From NCBI GenBank assembly GCA_015065605.1, contig SVPZ01000015.1:1-58870 (forward strand): a stretch of 58,870 nt of DNA, given 5' to 3'. Below the pieces are notes generated by a model. It was not told where the DNA came from. It did no database searches and was given only the letters and a program-made list of their open reading frames with translations. A program made the position numbers and the translations under genes. Shown here piece after piece: positions 36,407 through 47,426 of the stretch. Each line of letters starts with the position of its first letter. Positions within the stretch are counted from its first letter, which is position 1. The DNA comes from Oscillospiraceae bacterium. GTDB taxonomy: Bacteria > Bacillota > Clostridia > Oscillospirales > Acutalibacteraceae.

Positions 36407-37087
36407 ATGAAACGTTTAGAAGAAAATCTTAAATACAATTTTAAAAATAAAGAACTGCTTAAAAATGCTTTAAGCCATTCTTCTTATGCTAACGAAACCC
36501 ATTCTCCTTTGGGCTCTAACGAAAGACTTGAGTTTTTAGGCGATGCCGTTTTGTCGCTTGTTGTTGCAGATTTTCTTTATGAAGAATTTAAGGTTAAGCC
36601 CGAAGGCGAACTTACAAAACTTAGGGCTTCTCTTGTTTGCGAAAAATCTCTTTGCCGTTTTGCAAGAGAACTTGAAATCGGAGATTTTCTCTTACTCGGT
36701 AAAGGTGAAGAACAGTGCGGAGGAAGGGAAAGAAATTCCATTCTTGCCGATGCCTTTGAGGCGGTACTTGCCGCAATGTATCTTGATTCAGGTATGGACG
36801 TTGCAAGAAAACACGTGTTGCGTTTTGTAAAGGACGAGCTTCTGAATACTGAGGACGAGGTTTTTCACGATTATAAAACCACACTTCAGGAGGTTATTCA
36901 GAGAAACCCCGAGGAACGTCTTACCTACGTGTTATCTGCAGAAAGCGGTCCCGACCATAACAAATCCTTTACCGTTGACGTTTTGCTTAATTCCTCGGTT
37001 ATAGGTACGGGTACCGGTAAAACCAAAAAACGCGCAGAGCAGATGGCGGCTAAGGATGCATTAAAACTTATGGGAATCGAAGAATAA
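36407..37087 (+). CDS. rnc: Ribonuclease III
   Basis: 226 residues. RNase III signature NERLEFLGDAVLS (about 38-50) carries the metal-binding acidic residues, with a second Asp/Glu pair near DAFEAVLAAMY. A dsRNA-binding domain ends the protein (about 155-224). It cuts double-stranded RNA, including rRNA precursors. It overlaps the radical SAM gene by one base. Confidence 0.95.
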   Translation: MKRLEENLKYNFKNKELLKNALSHSSYANETHSPLGSNERLEFLGDAVLSLVVADFLYEEFKVKPEGELTKLRASLVCEKSLCRFARELEIGDFLLLGKGEEQCGGRERNSILADAFEAVLAAMYLDSGMDVARKHVLRFVKDELLNTEDEVFHDYKTTLQEVIQRNPEERLTYVLSAESGPDHNKSFTVDVLLNSSVIGTGTGKTKKRAEQMAAKDALKLMGIEE

Positions 37088-38088
37088 TGGGAGCCCACGC
37101 TAATATTTCGTTTTTTATACCACATCTCGGATGTAAAAACCGTTGCAGTTTTTGTAACCAATGCAGTATTACGGGACAAACTGTAATGACACAGGGAGAG
37201 GATATAAAAAAGGCTGTAGAAATTGCAGTAAAAAGCAAAAAGTATTCTAAAGAAAATACCGAAATCGCTTTTTTCGGCGGAAGCTTTACCGCTATTGACA
37301 GGGATTATATGATTTCTCTTTTAAAAGCGGCATTTCCTTTCGTTAAGGATAAAACCGTAAAGGGTATCCGTATTTCCACACGTCCCGATGCCATAAATGA
37401 CGAAGTCTTAAAAATACTGAAAAAATACGGTGTAACCTCCATTGAACTCGGTGCGCAGAGTATGGATGATAACGTATTGCTTCTTAACGAAAGAGGGCAT
37501 ACCGAAGAGGACGTGGTAAAAGCATCGCTTCTTATTAAAGAATACGGCTTTTCGCTTGGTCTTCAGATGATGACCGGTCTTTACGGCGCAACGGCTGAAA
37601 GCGATAAAAAAACGGTGGAAAAATTCATAGAAATTTCACCCGATACCGTACGTATTTATCCGACGGTGGTGCTTAAGGGAACAAGACTTTCCGAGTTGGT
37701 TGAAAGCGGAAAATATACTCCCGAAACAGTAGAAACAGCGGTTAATAATTGCTGTGAATACATAAATCTTTTCAGTGGAAATAATATTAACGTAATAAGG
37801 GTAGGTCTTCATCATATTGATGAAAGTTCCTTTGTGGCAGGGCCTTGGCATCCCGCTTTCAGCGAACTTTGTATGTCGCAGTCCTTTTACAGAAGAGTTA
37901 TTTTGGAACTTGAGAAACTGCCCCTAGGTAATTATCTTTTGTACGTTAACGATAAATATATTTCTGCCGCCGTCGGTCAGAAAAGAAGCAATATAGAAAA
38001 GTTTAAGGAAAAGGGTTTTAATTGCCGTATAAAAGGTGATAAAACCGTTAAAGATAACGAATTTATAATAGAAAGAGAAGTGAAATAA
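37087..38088 (+). CDS. Elp3-like radical SAM protein
   Basis: 333 residues. The [4Fe-4S] cluster motif is C-x3-C-x2-C in GCKNRCSFCNQ (about 15-25), followed by FFGGSFTAID (SAM binding). There is no acetyltransferase domain like that of true Elp3. Genes of this type often lie between rnc and smc in Clostridia. Reaction unknown; a tRNA or protein modification is plausible. Tight coupling to rnc (1-nt overlap) and smc (2-nt gap). Confidence 0.8.
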   Translation: MGAHANISFFIPHLGCKNRCSFCNQCSITGQTVMTQGEDIKKAVEIAVKSKKYSKENTEIAFFGGSFTAIDRDYMISLLKAAFPFVKDKTVKGIRISTRPDAINDEVLKILKKYGVTSIELGAQSMDDNVLLLNERGHTEEDVVKASLLIKEYGFSLGLQMMTGLYGATAESDKKTVEKFIEISPDTVRIYPTVVLKGTRLSELVESGKYTPETVETAVNNCCEYINLFSGNNINVIRVGLHHIDESSFVAGPWHPAFSELCMSQSFYRRVILELEKLPLGNYLLYVNDKYISAAVGQKRSNIEKFKEKGFNCRIKGDKTVKDNEFIIEREVK

Positions 38089-38090
38089 GT

Positions 38091-41000
38091 ATGCTGTTAC
38101 GCTCTATAGAGGTTCAGGGCTTTAAATCTTTTGCAGATAAAACCGTACTTAAATTCGGTAAGGGTATTACTGCGGTAGTAGGCCCTAACGGAAGCGGTAA
38201 GAGTAATATTTCCGACGCAGTAAGATGGGTTCTCGGTGAACAATCTACAAAAAGTCTTAGAGGACAGTCTATGGAGGACGTTATTTTCTCGGGTACCGCT
38301 ACGCGCCGTCCTCACGGTTTTTGCGAAGTAACCCTTAATATAGATAACAGTGACCGCACCCTTAACTTCGATAATGACAGCGTGTCTATTACAAGACGCT
38401 TTTACCGTTCACACGAAAGTGAATATCTTATCAATAACGTTTCCGTAAGACTTCGTGACGTAAACGAACTTTTTATGGATACGGGTCTTGGCCGTGACGG
38501 TTACTCTATGATAGGTCAGGGTAAAATTGATAATATCATAAGTTCTAAATCGGGCGAAAGACGTGATATTTTCGAGGAAGCCTCGGGAATATCGAAATAC
38601 CGTTACAGAAAAACTGAAGCCGAAAGAAAACTTTCTGCCGCAGAAGAAAACCTTTTGCGCCTTAAGGACATTATGAGTGAACTTGAAAGCCGAGTAGGTC
38701 CTCTTGAACAACAGAGTAAAAAGGCGGAAAAGTTTTTGGCACTTGCCGAAGAAAAGAAAACTCTTGAAATCGGTCTTTGGCTTTATACGCTCGCAAATTC
38801 CAAACAGGCTTTAAGAGAGCAGGAAAACAAAATCGCCATTGCTTCTATGCAGTATAAAGAAATTGACGAAAAACTTCAGAATTTTGACAGCGAAAACGAT
38901 AAAAATTCCAGAGAATTTGCTTTGCTTACTACTGCGCTGGAAGAAATTCGCAATAATATTGCTTCCTTTAACGAAGAAATTGCCGTTTTAGGCGGTGAAA
39001 TGTCTGTAATTGACAGAGATAAAGAACATAATAATCTTGCTATCGAACGTCTTATTGCAGAACGTGAACATCTGAAAAGTAATGACGTTCAGGCTGAAAT
39101 TGAAATAGAAGAAAAAGAAAAAACAGCCGCCCTAAAGGAAGCGGAAATTAAAGAACTTGAAGAAAAAATAAACGAGTTTCAAAATACTCTTAACGAAATG
39201 CTCAGCGAAAGCGAAGCAATTTCCAAAAATATTGAAGAGCTTGTAAGAAGTCTTAATACGGTATCTCTTAAAAATTCTGATTTAAGGGTTGCTATGATGA
39301 CGGCTGACAGTACCGTTAAAGAGCTTTTAAGCCGTACGGGAAGTTTGGATGAAACCATTAAGGAAAAAGAAACCGAACTTTCTGCCCTTGATAAAGAATT
39401 TAAAGAAAATGAGGAATTTCTTAAAAAGACCGAAGAAACCGTAACCGAATGTGCTAATTCTTTGGTTGGCTATGAAATGAAGTATAATTCCCGTAAGGAA
39501 AAGGCTGAAATAGCAAAAGAGGAATGTGAAAAAATCCGTCTTGACAGAGAAGCAAAAATCAGACGTATTCAGATTTTAAGTGAACTTGAAAAGAATCTTG
39601 AAGGCTTCCAGAATTCTGTAAAGGCAGTTATGAGCGCCGCCGATATGGGCACCATTCGTGGAATTCACGGACCTGTTTCTAAAATAATAACGGTAGAAAA
39701 GCAGTATTCGGTTGCTATTGAAACTGCCCTTGGTTCTACTATTCAGCAGATTGTCTGTGACAGTGAAAATGATGCTAAACGCGCTATAGAGATGCTTAAA
39801 TCTACAGGCGGCGGACGAGCAACCTTTTTACCTATTTCCTCTATCCGTTCAAGAGAGTTTAAGGAAACGGGCTTTGAGGATATGTACGGATATATCGGTC
39901 TTGCACCCGACCTTATAAAGTGCGACGAGCAGTATAAGGAAATTATTAAGTATCTTCTCGGTAATACCGTTGTTTGCGAAGACCTTGACAGCGCCGTTAA
40001 AATTTCCAAGAAATTCGGTTACCGTTTAAAAACCGTATCTCTTGACGGTCAGGTTGTAAACTCAGGCGGTTCTCTTACAGGTGGTTCTCTCATAAAAAAC
40101 GCAGGTATCTTAAGCAGAGCCAGTGATATTAGAAGACTTGAGGGAGAAACCGAAAAGTTGGCTCAAAAGCTTAAACTCAGTGAAGAAAACTATAATGCTT
40201 TAAATGCAGAGGTTGCCAAGGCAGAGGCAGATATTACCGCCGCAAAAGCAACTTTGGCTAATGCAAATGAAGATAAAATCCGTGTTCTTGGCGAACTTAA
40301 GCGTATCGACGATATGAGAAATGCGGTTAAGCGCACCGAAGAAGAACTTAAAAATGAAAAGACCTCTTCCGCTGAAAAAATTGAGGCTTTAAAGAAAACC
40401 TCTCAGGAAGCCGCAGCGCAAATTGCGGTGCTTGACGGTGAAAAGGATAAGCTTCAGGCTGAAATAGATAAGGCTACGGGCGGCAGAGATAATATTTCGG
40501 GAAAACGCGAAGAAATAGGTAATAGTATTACCGCTGTCCGTATGGAAATTCTTGAAAAAAGCAAGGACGTTGAAACCCTCAAGGAGTCTGCAAAAACTAT
40601 TCGCGACTCGATAGGAAACCGTCAAAAGCGTATGGAAGAGATTACGGGAGAAATCAGCGGTATCGACAGAGAAAAAACCGAACTTGACGGTAAACTCGGC
40701 GAAACCAAAGAAAAGATTAACTTTCTTAAAGAAAAAATTGTTTTCAGCGAAACTGAAATTGAAAGACTTACCGCTGAACGCGAAAAAATTGAAAAGCAGG
40801 GAATCGAACTTCGTCAGAGTGAAAAAGAACGTACTCTTGAACGTGAAAAGGTGGGTGGAGAACTCGCCCGTCTTACCGAACGTAAAGAGGTTATGCTCAA
40901 AGAGTACGACGACGTTATCCGTCAGCTTTACGATGAGTATCAATTAACCAGAACCGATGCCGAAAATATGGGCATTACGGTTGAAAATCCAAGCGAAGCC

Positions 41001-41672
41001 AAAAAGAAACTAAACGAGGTTAAATCTCATATCAGAGGTCTTGGTAACGTTAACGTTTCCGCTATTGAAGAATATAAAGAGGTTTACGAAAGATACACCT
41101 TTATGTCTGCTCAGATTGAGGACGTTGAAAAATCAAGAACCGAACTTAATAAACTTATCGGTCAGTTAACTGCGCAGATGAAGGAATTATTTACTTTAGG
41201 TTTTGATAAAATCAATCAGAACTTTGCAGTTACCTTTACCGAACTTTTCGGCGGCGGAGTTGCTTCGCTATCGCTCAGCGACCCCGACAACGTGCTTGAA
41301 AGCGGAATTGATATTAACGTAAAGCTTCCCGGTAAAAACGTTCCCAGTCTTGACGGATTATCGGGCGGCGAAAAGGCTCTTATTGCTTTGGCAATTTACT
41401 TCGCTATAATGAGAGTTAATGCGCCTCCGTTCTGCTTCCTCGATGAAGTTGATACTGCGCTTGACGATATTAACGTTGAACGTGTGGCTGATTATATGAA
41501 GCGCCCCGATTTTTCTACTCAGTTTATTTGCGTAACCCACAGACGTGGTACTATGGAAGCGGCAGATATGCTTTACGGCGTAACCATGCAGGAAAAGGGT
41601 ATTACTAAGCTTCTTGAACTGAACGTATCTGAACTTGAAAAGAAATTGATGCTTGAAACGGATGGTAAATAA
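38091..41672 (+). CDS. smc: Chromosome segregation ATPase SMC
   Basis: 1193 residues. Walker A GPNGSGKSN (about 31-39), two long coiled coils (about 170-500 and 670-1000), hinge domain (about 520-660), ABC signature LSGGEKALIALA (about 1089-1100) and Walker B CFLDEVDTALDD (about 1116-1127). It forms the condensin core with ScpAB and is placed before ftsY as in most Firmicutes. Confidence 0.97.
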   Translation: MLLRSIEVQGFKSFADKTVLKFGKGITAVVGPNGSGKSNISDAVRWVLGEQSTKSLRGQSMEDVIFSGTATRRPHGFCEVTLNIDNSDRTLNFDNDSVSITRRFYRSHESEYLINNVSVRLRDVNELFMDTGLGRDGYSMIGQGKIDNIISSKSGERRDIFEEASGISKYRYRKTEAERKLSAAEENLLRLKDIMSELESRVGPLEQQSKKAEKFLALAEEKKTLEIGLWLYTLANSKQALREQENKIAIASMQYKEIDEKLQNFDSENDKNSREFALLTTALEEIRNNIASFNEEIAVLGGEMSVIDRDKEHNNLAIERLIAEREHLKSNDVQAEIEIEEKEKTAALKEAEIKELEEKINEFQNTLNEMLSESEAISKNIEELVRSLNTVSLKNSDLRVAMMTADSTVKELLSRTGSLDETIKEKETELSALDKEFKENEEFLKKTEETVTECANSLVGYEMKYNSRKEKAEIAKEECEKIRLDREAKIRRIQILSELEKNLEGFQNSVKAVMSAADMGTIRGIHGPVSKIITVEKQYSVAIETALGSTIQQIVCDSENDAKRAIEMLKSTGGGRATFLPISSIRSREFKETGFEDMYGYIGLAPDLIKCDEQYKEIIKYLLGNTVVCEDLDSAVKISKKFGYRLKTVSLDGQVVNSGGSLTGGSLIKNAGILSRASDIRRLEGETEKLAQKLKLSEENYNALNAEVAKAEADITAAKATLANANEDKIRVLGELKRIDDMRNAVKRTEEELKNEKTSSAEKIEALKKTSQEAAAQIAVLDGEKDKLQAEIDKATGGRDNISGKREEIGNSITAVRMEILEKSKDVETLKESAKTIRDSIGNRQKRMEEITGEISGIDREKTELDGKLGETKEKINFLKEKIVFSETEIERLTAEREKIEKQGIELRQSEKERTLEREKVGGELARLTERKEVMLKEYDDVIRQLYDEYQLTRTDAENMGITVENPSEAKKKLNEVKSHIRGLGNVNVSAIEEYKEVYERYTFMSAQIEDVEKSRTELNKLIGQLTAQMKELFTLGFDKINQNFAVTFTELFGGGVASLSLSDPDNVLESGIDINVKLPGKNVPSLDGLSGGEKALIALAIYFAIMRVNAPPFCFLDEVDTALDDINVERVADYMKRPDFSTQFICVTHRRGTMEAADMLYGVTMQEKGITKLLELNVSELEKKLMLETDGK

Positions 41673-42589
41673 TGGGATTTTTCAGTAAAATTAAAAGCGG
41701 TCTTGCAAAAACAAGAAACGCTTTAAAGGAAAATATTAATTCAGTTATCAACAGTTTTACAAAAATTGACGAAGAACTTTTTGAAGAACTTGAAGAAATT
41801 CTCGTTCTTTCGGATATTGGATGCGCAACGGCAGAAGAAATATGCAATATTCTTCGTGAAAAGGTTAAAAAAGAGGGAATTAAGGACCCGAACGTTATAA
41901 AAAAACTTATGAATACCGTTATAAGTGAAATGATTGACGGCGATGCTTCCCTTAAAATTTCCACCAAGCCTTCCATTATTCTCGTAATAGGTGTAAACGG
42001 TGTCGGTAAAACTACTTCTATAGGTAAAATTGCCGCACGTCTTAAAAACGAAGGAAAATCGGTTATGCTTGGCGCTGCCGATACCTTCCGTGCCGCCGCT
42101 ATTGATCAGTTGGCGGTATGGGCAGAGAGAGCGGGCGTTCCTATGGTAAAGGGTGTTGAAGGCACCGACCCTGCATCTGTTGTTTTTGATACTATTGCTT
42201 CGGCGAAGGCAAAAGGCACCGACGTTATTATCTGTGATACCGCAGGCAGACTTCATAATAAGAAAAACCTTATGGACGAGCTTGCTAAAATTTATCGAAT
42301 TATAGACAGAGAACTTCCAAATGCCGATAAGGAAACTCTTTTGGTTCTGGATGCAACTACGGGACAGAATGCCGTTAATCAGGCAAGAGAATTTAAAAAC
42401 GTTGCTCCGATTTCAGGCATTGTTCTTACAAAACTCGACGGAACTGCCCGAGGCGGTGTGGTACTTGCCATAAAGAACGAACTCCAAATTCCCGTAAAAT
42501 TCATTGGTGTAGGCGAAGGAATTGATGACCTTCAGCCCTTTGATGCAGGTGAATTTGCAAACGGTATTATTGATATGGAGGAACAATAA
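41672..42589 (+). CDS. ftsY: Signal recognition particle receptor FtsY
   Basis: 305 residues. N domain, then the SRP GTPase G domain: GVNGVGKTTSIGKIAARL (about 107-124), DTFRAAAIDQL, DTAGR (about 189-193) and TKLDGTARGG (about 249-258). It has no long acidic A domain, as in Gram-positives. It overlaps smc and rdgB by one base each. Confidence 0.96.
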   Translation: MGFFSKIKSGLAKTRNALKENINSVINSFTKIDEELFEELEEILVLSDIGCATAEEICNILREKVKKEGIKDPNVIKKLMNTVISEMIDGDASLKISTKPSIILVIGVNGVGKTTSIGKIAARLKNEGKSVMLGAADTFRAAAIDQLAVWAERAGVPMVKGVEGTDPASVVFDTIASAKAKGTDVIICDTAGRLHNKKNLMDELAKIYRIIDRELPNADKETLLVLDATTGQNAVNQAREFKNVAPISGIVLTKLDGTARGGVVLAIKNELQIPVKFIGVGEGIDDLQPFDAGEFANGIIDMEEQ

Positions 42590-43185
42590 TGGTCTTTTTT
42601 GTGGCTACAAAAAATGAAGGCAAGAAAAAGGAACTTCTTCGCATTTTAGCTCCTCTGGGTATTGAGGTTATCAGCGAAAAGGATTTGGAAAAGCCTCTCG
42701 GTGACGTTATTGAGGACGGAAAAACCTTTGAGGAAAACGCGCTTATAAAGGCAAGATATGCCGCTGCTCAGACAAATCTTCCTTCGGTTGCAGACGATTC
42801 GGGACTTTGTGTTGATGCTATCGGCGGTCAACCGGGTATATATACAGCCCGTTATGCAGGAGAGCCTACCGATAATGCCAAAAACAACGCAAAGCTTTTA
42901 AGCGTTTTAAAGGACGTTCCCATGGAAAAGCGAACTGCAAGATTCGTAAGTGCCGTTGCTTGTGTTTTCCCCGATGGCAGAGAGTTTACCGTAAGGGGAG
43001 AATGTGAAGGCAAAATCGCATTCGAACTTAAAGGGGATAAGGGCTTTGGCTACGATCCGCTTTTTATAAGCGAACTTGGTTGCTTCGGTGAAATAAGCGA
43101 TGAGCAAAAGGATAGTATAAGTCACAGAGGCAGAGCACTATTAAAACTTAAAGAAAAACTCACACAGGAATATATAAAAGGGTGA
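42589..43185 (+). CDS. rdgB: XTP/dITP diphosphatase (RdgB/HAM1)
   Basis: 198 residues. Motifs ATKNEGKKKELLRIL at the N-terminus, ADDSGLCVDAIGGQPG (about 65-80), and SHRGRALLKL at the C-terminus (about 181-190) match Ham1. It cleaves non-canonical purine triphosphates to monophosphates and cleans the nucleotide pool. Confidence 0.93.
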   Translation: MVFFVATKNEGKKKELLRILAPLGIEVISEKDLEKPLGDVIEDGKTFEENALIKARYAAAQTNLPSVADDSGLCVDAIGGQPGIYTARYAGEPTDNAKNNAKLLSVLKDVPMEKRTARFVSAVACVFPDGREFTVRGECEGKIAFELKGDKGFGYDPLFISELGCFGEISDEQKDSISHRGRALLKLKEKLTQEYIKG

Positions 43186-43189
43186 AAAT

Positions 43190-43489
43190 ATGTTAAACAG
43201 CAGACAACGCGCCTTCCTTCGCGGAATGGCAAACGATTATGAAACTATTATACAAATAGGAAAAGGCGGTATTTCTCCCGCTCTTATAAAAACCGTAAGC
43301 GAAGCGCTGTACGTTCGCGAACTTATTAAAATAAAGGTACATTCTACCGCTCCCGAGGATATACGCACCATTGCAAATCAGGTTGCCGAGCAATCTGAAA
43401 GCGAAATCGTGCATATTATCGGTTCTAAAATTATCCTTTATAAGCATAGCGACAATAAAGATATCACCCCCATAAAGTTGGTTAAATAA
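43190..43489 (+). CDS. yhbY: YhbY-type CRM-domain RNA-binding protein
   Basis: 99 residues: a single CRS1-YhbY domain with the GKGGIS loop (about 24-29). It binds pre-50S ribosomal particles. Neighbours nadD, yqeK and rsfS are the standard partners. Confidence 0.92.
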   Translation: MLNSRQRAFLRGMANDYETIIQIGKGGISPALIKTVSEALYVRELIKIKVHSTAPEDIRTIANQVAEQSESEIVHIIGSKIILYKHSDNKDITPIKLVK

Positions 43490-43490
43490 T

Positions 43491-44081
43491 ATGGGAAATA
43501 TCGCATTATTCGGCGGTACTTTTAATCCTATACATAACGAGCACTTAAGACTGATTCGTCATTTGGACGGTCTTTCCTTTATAGAAAGGGTACTTGTTAT
43601 GCCTACACGTATTCCGCCGCATAAAACGTCAGATTATCTTGCAGAGGATTTGGACAGATTTAATATGTGCAAAATTGCTACCGAAAATCTTTCTAAAGTA
43701 ACGGTAAGTGATTTTGAAATTAAAAGAGAGGGTAAAAGCTATACTTTTTATACCGTCAGCGCTTTAAAGCAGGAATATAAAAACGACGAGATATTCGTTG
43801 TTTGCGGTGGAGATATGGCGATTACTCTTGATAGCTGGTACAAATTTGACGAGCTTAAAGAATTGTGTACTTTTTTGGTGGTTGACCGACCGGGTACCGA
43901 TAAAGCGAAACTTGAACGGTATCTTGAAGGTCTGAAAGTTAAAGGCGCAAAAGTTGAATATACCGTTTGTGATACTAAGGACGTATCTTCAACGATGATA
44001 AGAAACGGCGGTTTAAACCCTTCTTTTGTTCCGAAAAAAGTACTTGATTATATAAAGGAAAAAGGACTTTATGGAGTTTAG
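43491..44081 (+). CDS. nadD: Nicotinate-nucleotide adenylyltransferase
   Basis: 196 residues. The nucleotidyltransferase motif is GGTFNPIHNEHL (about 8-19); the usual HxGH reads HNEH, a mild variant seen in parts of the family. The C-terminal VSSTMIR (about 164-170) binds ATP phosphates. It makes deamido-NAD from nicotinate mononucleotide. Confidence 0.92.
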   Translation: MGNIALFGGTFNPIHNEHLRLIRHLDGLSFIERVLVMPTRIPPHKTSDYLAEDLDRFNMCKIATENLSKVTVSDFEIKREGKSYTFYTVSALKQEYKNDEIFVVCGGDMAITLDSWYKFDELKELCTFLVVDRPGTDKAKLERYLEGLKVKGAKVEYTVCDTKDVSSTMIRNGGLNPSFVPKKVLDYIKEKGLYGV

Positions 44082-44649
44082 TGAAAAATATGCAGATTAT
44101 ATAAAACTGCTTAGAGAAAGACTTGATGATTTCCGTTTTGAACATAGCATGGCGGTTGCACGTCAGGCTGTGGTTCTGGCTGAACGCTTCGGCGAAGATA
44201 AGGAAAAAGCCTACGTTGCCGGTCTTCTTCACGATATATGTAAAAATTTAAAGAGGGAAGAACAGTTGCAATTTTTCTCAACCTCTGCTATAATGCTAAC
44301 CGAAACCGAAAAAAATTCTCCAAAAGTATGGCATGCCATAAGCGGAGCGCAGTTTTTAAAAGATAATTTAAAAATAACCGACCAGGATATAATAAATGCG
44401 GTCAGATATCATACGACGGGTAGAGCGGGTATGAGCAAACTGGAAAAAATAATCTATATTGCCGATTTGACCGGTCTTGACCGAACTTATCCCGACGTGG
44501 ACGTTCTCAGGAAAATCGTCGAAGAAAGTCTTGATGAGGGGCTTATTTATGCTCTTAAATTTACAGTTACTTCGCTTATATCCAAAGAACAACCCATTCA
44601 TCCCGATACACTAAATGCATATAATGATTTGATAGGAAGTAGAAAATGA
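44071..44649 (+). CDS. yqeK: YqeK HD-domain nucleotide hydrolase
   Basis: 192 residues. HD-domain residues are in EHSMAVARQAVVLA and AGLLHDICKN (about 51-60), with a further His in VRYHTTGRAG. YqeK proteins hydrolyse diadenosine tetraphosphate symmetrically. It overlaps nadD by 11 nt and rsfS by 4. Confidence 0.9.
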   Translation: MEFSEKYADYIKLLRERLDDFRFEHSMAVARQAVVLAERFGEDKEKAYVAGLLHDICKNLKREEQLQFFSTSAIMLTETEKNSPKVWHAISGAQFLKDNLKITDQDIINAVRYHTTGRAGMSKLEKIIYIADLTGLDRTYPDVDVLRKIVEESLDEGLIYALKFTVTSLISKEQPIHPDTLNAYNDLIGSRK

Positions 44650-44996
44650 AAGCATTCGAAATTGTAGAAACCGCCGTTAAGGCGCTTGATTCTAAAAAAG
44701 GTCACGAAATAAGAGCCTTAAAGGTTGAGGATTTAACCGTTATTGCAGAATATTTCGTTATTGCTACCGCTAATTCAAGTACACAGGTGAGAGCTCTTGC
44801 AGAAGAGGTTGAGTATCAGCTTGATTTAAAGGATACTCCCGTTCATCATATCGAGGGCAGAGGCTCAAACTGGATTTTACTTGACTACGGCAGCGTTATT
44901 GTTCACGTTTTCCACAGAGAAGCAAGAGATTTTTATTCCCTTGATTTAACCTGGGCAGACGCTGAAAACGTTGATATAGAAAAATTTCTTTCATAA
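44646..44996 (+). CDS. rsfS: Ribosomal silencing factor RsfS
   Basis: 116 residues. It binds L14 and blocks subunit joining under starvation. The family segments ADYFVIATANSS-like (AEYFVIATANSS, about 36-47) and HVFHREARDFYSLDLTW near the C-terminus are clear. It overlaps yqeK (ATGA). Confidence 0.94.
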   Translation: MKAFEIVETAVKALDSKKGHEIRALKVEDLTVIAEYFVIATANSSTQVRALAEEVEYQLDLKDTPVHHIEGRGSNWILLDYGSVIVHVFHREARDFYSLDLTWADAENVDIEKFLS

Positions 44997-45011
44997 GAGG
45001 AGAGAGTTACT

Positions 45012-47420
45012 TTGAAACAGGAAAGATATAATTTTACCGAAATTGAAAAGAAATGGCAGGATATATGGGACGCAGAACAACCCTTTGCCGCAAAGAACGA
45101 CTATACTTTGCCCAAGTTCTACGGCCTTGTCGAATTCCCTTATCCTTCGGGTCAGGGTCTTCACGTAGGACATCCCCGTTCCTATACCGCTATTGATATT
45201 GTTGCACGTAAAAAACGTCTTCAGGGCTATAACGTGCTTTATCCTATGGGTTGGGACGCTTTCGGTCTTCCTACCGAAAACTTTGCTATTAAAAATCATA
45301 TTCATCCCGAAGTTGTAACCAAAAACAACGTTGCTAACTTTAAGCGTCAGCTTAAGTCTTTGGGCTTTTCTTTTGACTGGAACAGAGAAATCAATACCAC
45401 CGATCCCTCTTATTATAAGTGGACACAGTGGATTTTCTTAAAGCTTTTCGAAAAAGGTCTTGCATATAAAAAGCAGATGGCAGTTAACTGGTGTACTTCC
45501 TGTAAATGCGTGCTTGCAAACGAAGAGGTTGTAAACGGTGTTTGTGAGCGTTGCGGCAGTCAGGTTATCCATAAGGAAAAGAGCCAGTGGATGCTTAAAA
45601 TTACCGAATATGCAGGAAAACTTGTTGACGACCTTTCCACAGTAGATTTTATCGACAGAGTAAAGACTCAGCAGGAAAACTGGATAGGACGTTCCTATGG
45701 TACTCAGGTTAAGTTTACCGCTACCACAGGCGACGAATTACTTATCTATACTACCCGTGCCGATACACTTTTCGGCGCTACCTATATGGTTCTTTCTCCC
45801 GAACATCCTCTTATTGATAAATGGGCAGAAAAAATCGAAAATATGGATGAGGTTAATGCCTACAGAGAAGAGGCTTCCAAAAAGTCTGACTTTGAACGTA
45901 CCGAACTTGCTAAAGATAAAACCGGTGTTTGTCTTAAGGGCGTAAAGGCAATTAACCCCGTAAACAACACCGAAATTCCGATTTTTATTTCCGACTACGT
46001 ACTTATCTCCTACGGTACCGGCGCTATTATGGCTGTTCCTGCACACGATACTCGTGACTGGGAATTTGCCAAGAAGTTCGGTCTTCCTATTATCGAGGTT
46101 GTTAAGGGCGGAAACGTAGAGGAAGAAGCCTTTACCGATTGCGCAACGGGTGTTATGGTAAATTCAGGCTTCCTTGACGGACTCAGCGTAGAAGACGCAA
46201 AGGTTAAAATTCAGGAATTTTTAGCAGAAAAGGGAATAGGCGAAAAGAAGACTAACTATAAGCTTCGTGACTGGGTATTCTCCCGTCAGCGTTATTGGGG
46301 CGAACCCATTCCTATGGTTTACTGTGACTGTTGCGGTTGGGTGCCGCTGCCGGAAAACGAACTGCCCTTGCTTTTACCTGAGGTTGATTCTTACGAGCCT
46401 ACCGATAACGGCGAATCTCCTCTTGCTAATATTACCGAGTGGATTAATACTACCTGTCCCAAGTGTGGCGGTAAAGCTACCAGAGAAACCGATACTATGC
46501 CTCAATGGGCAGGCTCGTCCTGGTACTTCCTTCGCTACTGTGACCCTCATAACGAAAACGAACTTGCTTCAAAGGAAGCGCTCGAATATTGGGGTCCTGT
46601 TGACTGGTATAACGGCGGTATGGAGCATACTACTCTCCACCTTCTTTACAGTCGTTTCTGGCATAAATTCCTCTATGATATAGGCGTTGTTCCTAATCCC
46701 GAGCCCTATGCAAAGCGTACCAGCCACGGTATGATTCTCGGTGAAAACGGCGAAAAGATGTCCAAATCTCGCGGTAACGTTATTAATCCCGATGATATTA
46801 TCAATGAATACGGCGCCGATACAATGCGTCTTTACGAAATGTTTATTGGTGACTTTGAAAAGGCTGCTCCTTGGAGTACCTCTTCCATTAAGGGTTGTAA
46901 GCGTTTCCTTGATAAAGTTTGGGCGCTTAAGGAAAACGTAATTGACGGTGACGATTACAGAAGTGAAGTTGAAAGCGAAGTTCACAAAATGATTCGCAAG
47001 GTTACCGACGATATCGAAAATCTTAAGATGAATACCGCTATTGCCTCTATGATGGCATTTATCAATACCGTTGGTAATACTGTCAATAATGCTGAATTTA
47101 AGACCTTGCTTATTCTCCTTAATCCCTTTGCTCCTCATATTACCGAGGAAATTTGGGAAGAAATGGGTTATGAAGGCAGACTTAATCAGGCTAAATGGCC
47201 CGAGTTTGACGAGGCTAAATGCGTTGAGGCTACCGTTGAAATCGTTGTTCAGATAAACGGAAAACTCAGAGGCAGAGTAACTATTCCTGCCGATATAAGC
47301 AGCGAAGACGCAATTAACCTTGCTAAAGAACTTGACGGAGTAAAAGGTCAGTTAGAGGGCAAGACTATTGTTAAAGAACTTTACGTACCTAAAAAACTCG
47401 TAAATATAGTAGTAAGATAA
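45012..47420 (+). CDS. leuS: Leucyl-tRNA synthetase
   Basis: 802 residues, bacterial type. HIGH box is HVGH (about 51-54) and KMSKS is intact (about 582-586). The CP1 editing domain is present (about 220-405). The start is TTG after AAGAGGAGAGAG. There is no T-box in front: only 15 nt separate it from rsfS, so here leuS is expressed with the rdgB-rsfS operon. Confidence 0.95.
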   Translation: MKQERYNFTEIEKKWQDIWDAEQPFAAKNDYTLPKFYGLVEFPYPSGQGLHVGHPRSYTAIDIVARKKRLQGYNVLYPMGWDAFGLPTENFAIKNHIHPEVVTKNNVANFKRQLKSLGFSFDWNREINTTDPSYYKWTQWIFLKLFEKGLAYKKQMAVNWCTSCKCVLANEEVVNGVCERCGSQVIHKEKSQWMLKITEYAGKLVDDLSTVDFIDRVKTQQENWIGRSYGTQVKFTATTGDELLIYTTRADTLFGATYMVLSPEHPLIDKWAEKIENMDEVNAYREEASKKSDFERTELAKDKTGVCLKGVKAINPVNNTEIPIFISDYVLISYGTGAIMAVPAHDTRDWEFAKKFGLPIIEVVKGGNVEEEAFTDCATGVMVNSGFLDGLSVEDAKVKIQEFLAEKGIGEKKTNYKLRDWVFSRQRYWGEPIPMVYCDCCGWVPLPENELPLLLPEVDSYEPTDNGESPLANITEWINTTCPKCGGKATRETDTMPQWAGSSWYFLRYCDPHNENELASKEALEYWGPVDWYNGGMEHTTLHLLYSRFWHKFLYDIGVVPNPEPYAKRTSHGMILGENGEKMSKSRGNVINPDDIINEYGADTMRLYEMFIGDFEKAAPWSTSSIKGCKRFLDKVWALKENVIDGDDYRSEVESEVHKMIRKVTDDIENLKMNTAIASMMAFINTVGNTVNNAEFKTLLILLNPFAPHITEEIWEEMGYEGRLNQAKWPEFDEAKCVEATVEIVVQINGKLRGRVTIPADISSEDAINLAKELDGVKGQLEGKTIVKELYVPKKLVNIVVR

Positions 47421-47426
47421 TCTTTA

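Noticed and set aside
44997-45011. T-box or other leader in front of leuS
   Set aside because: Only 15 nt separate rsfS and leuS, too little for a leader; the gene is in the upstream operon.
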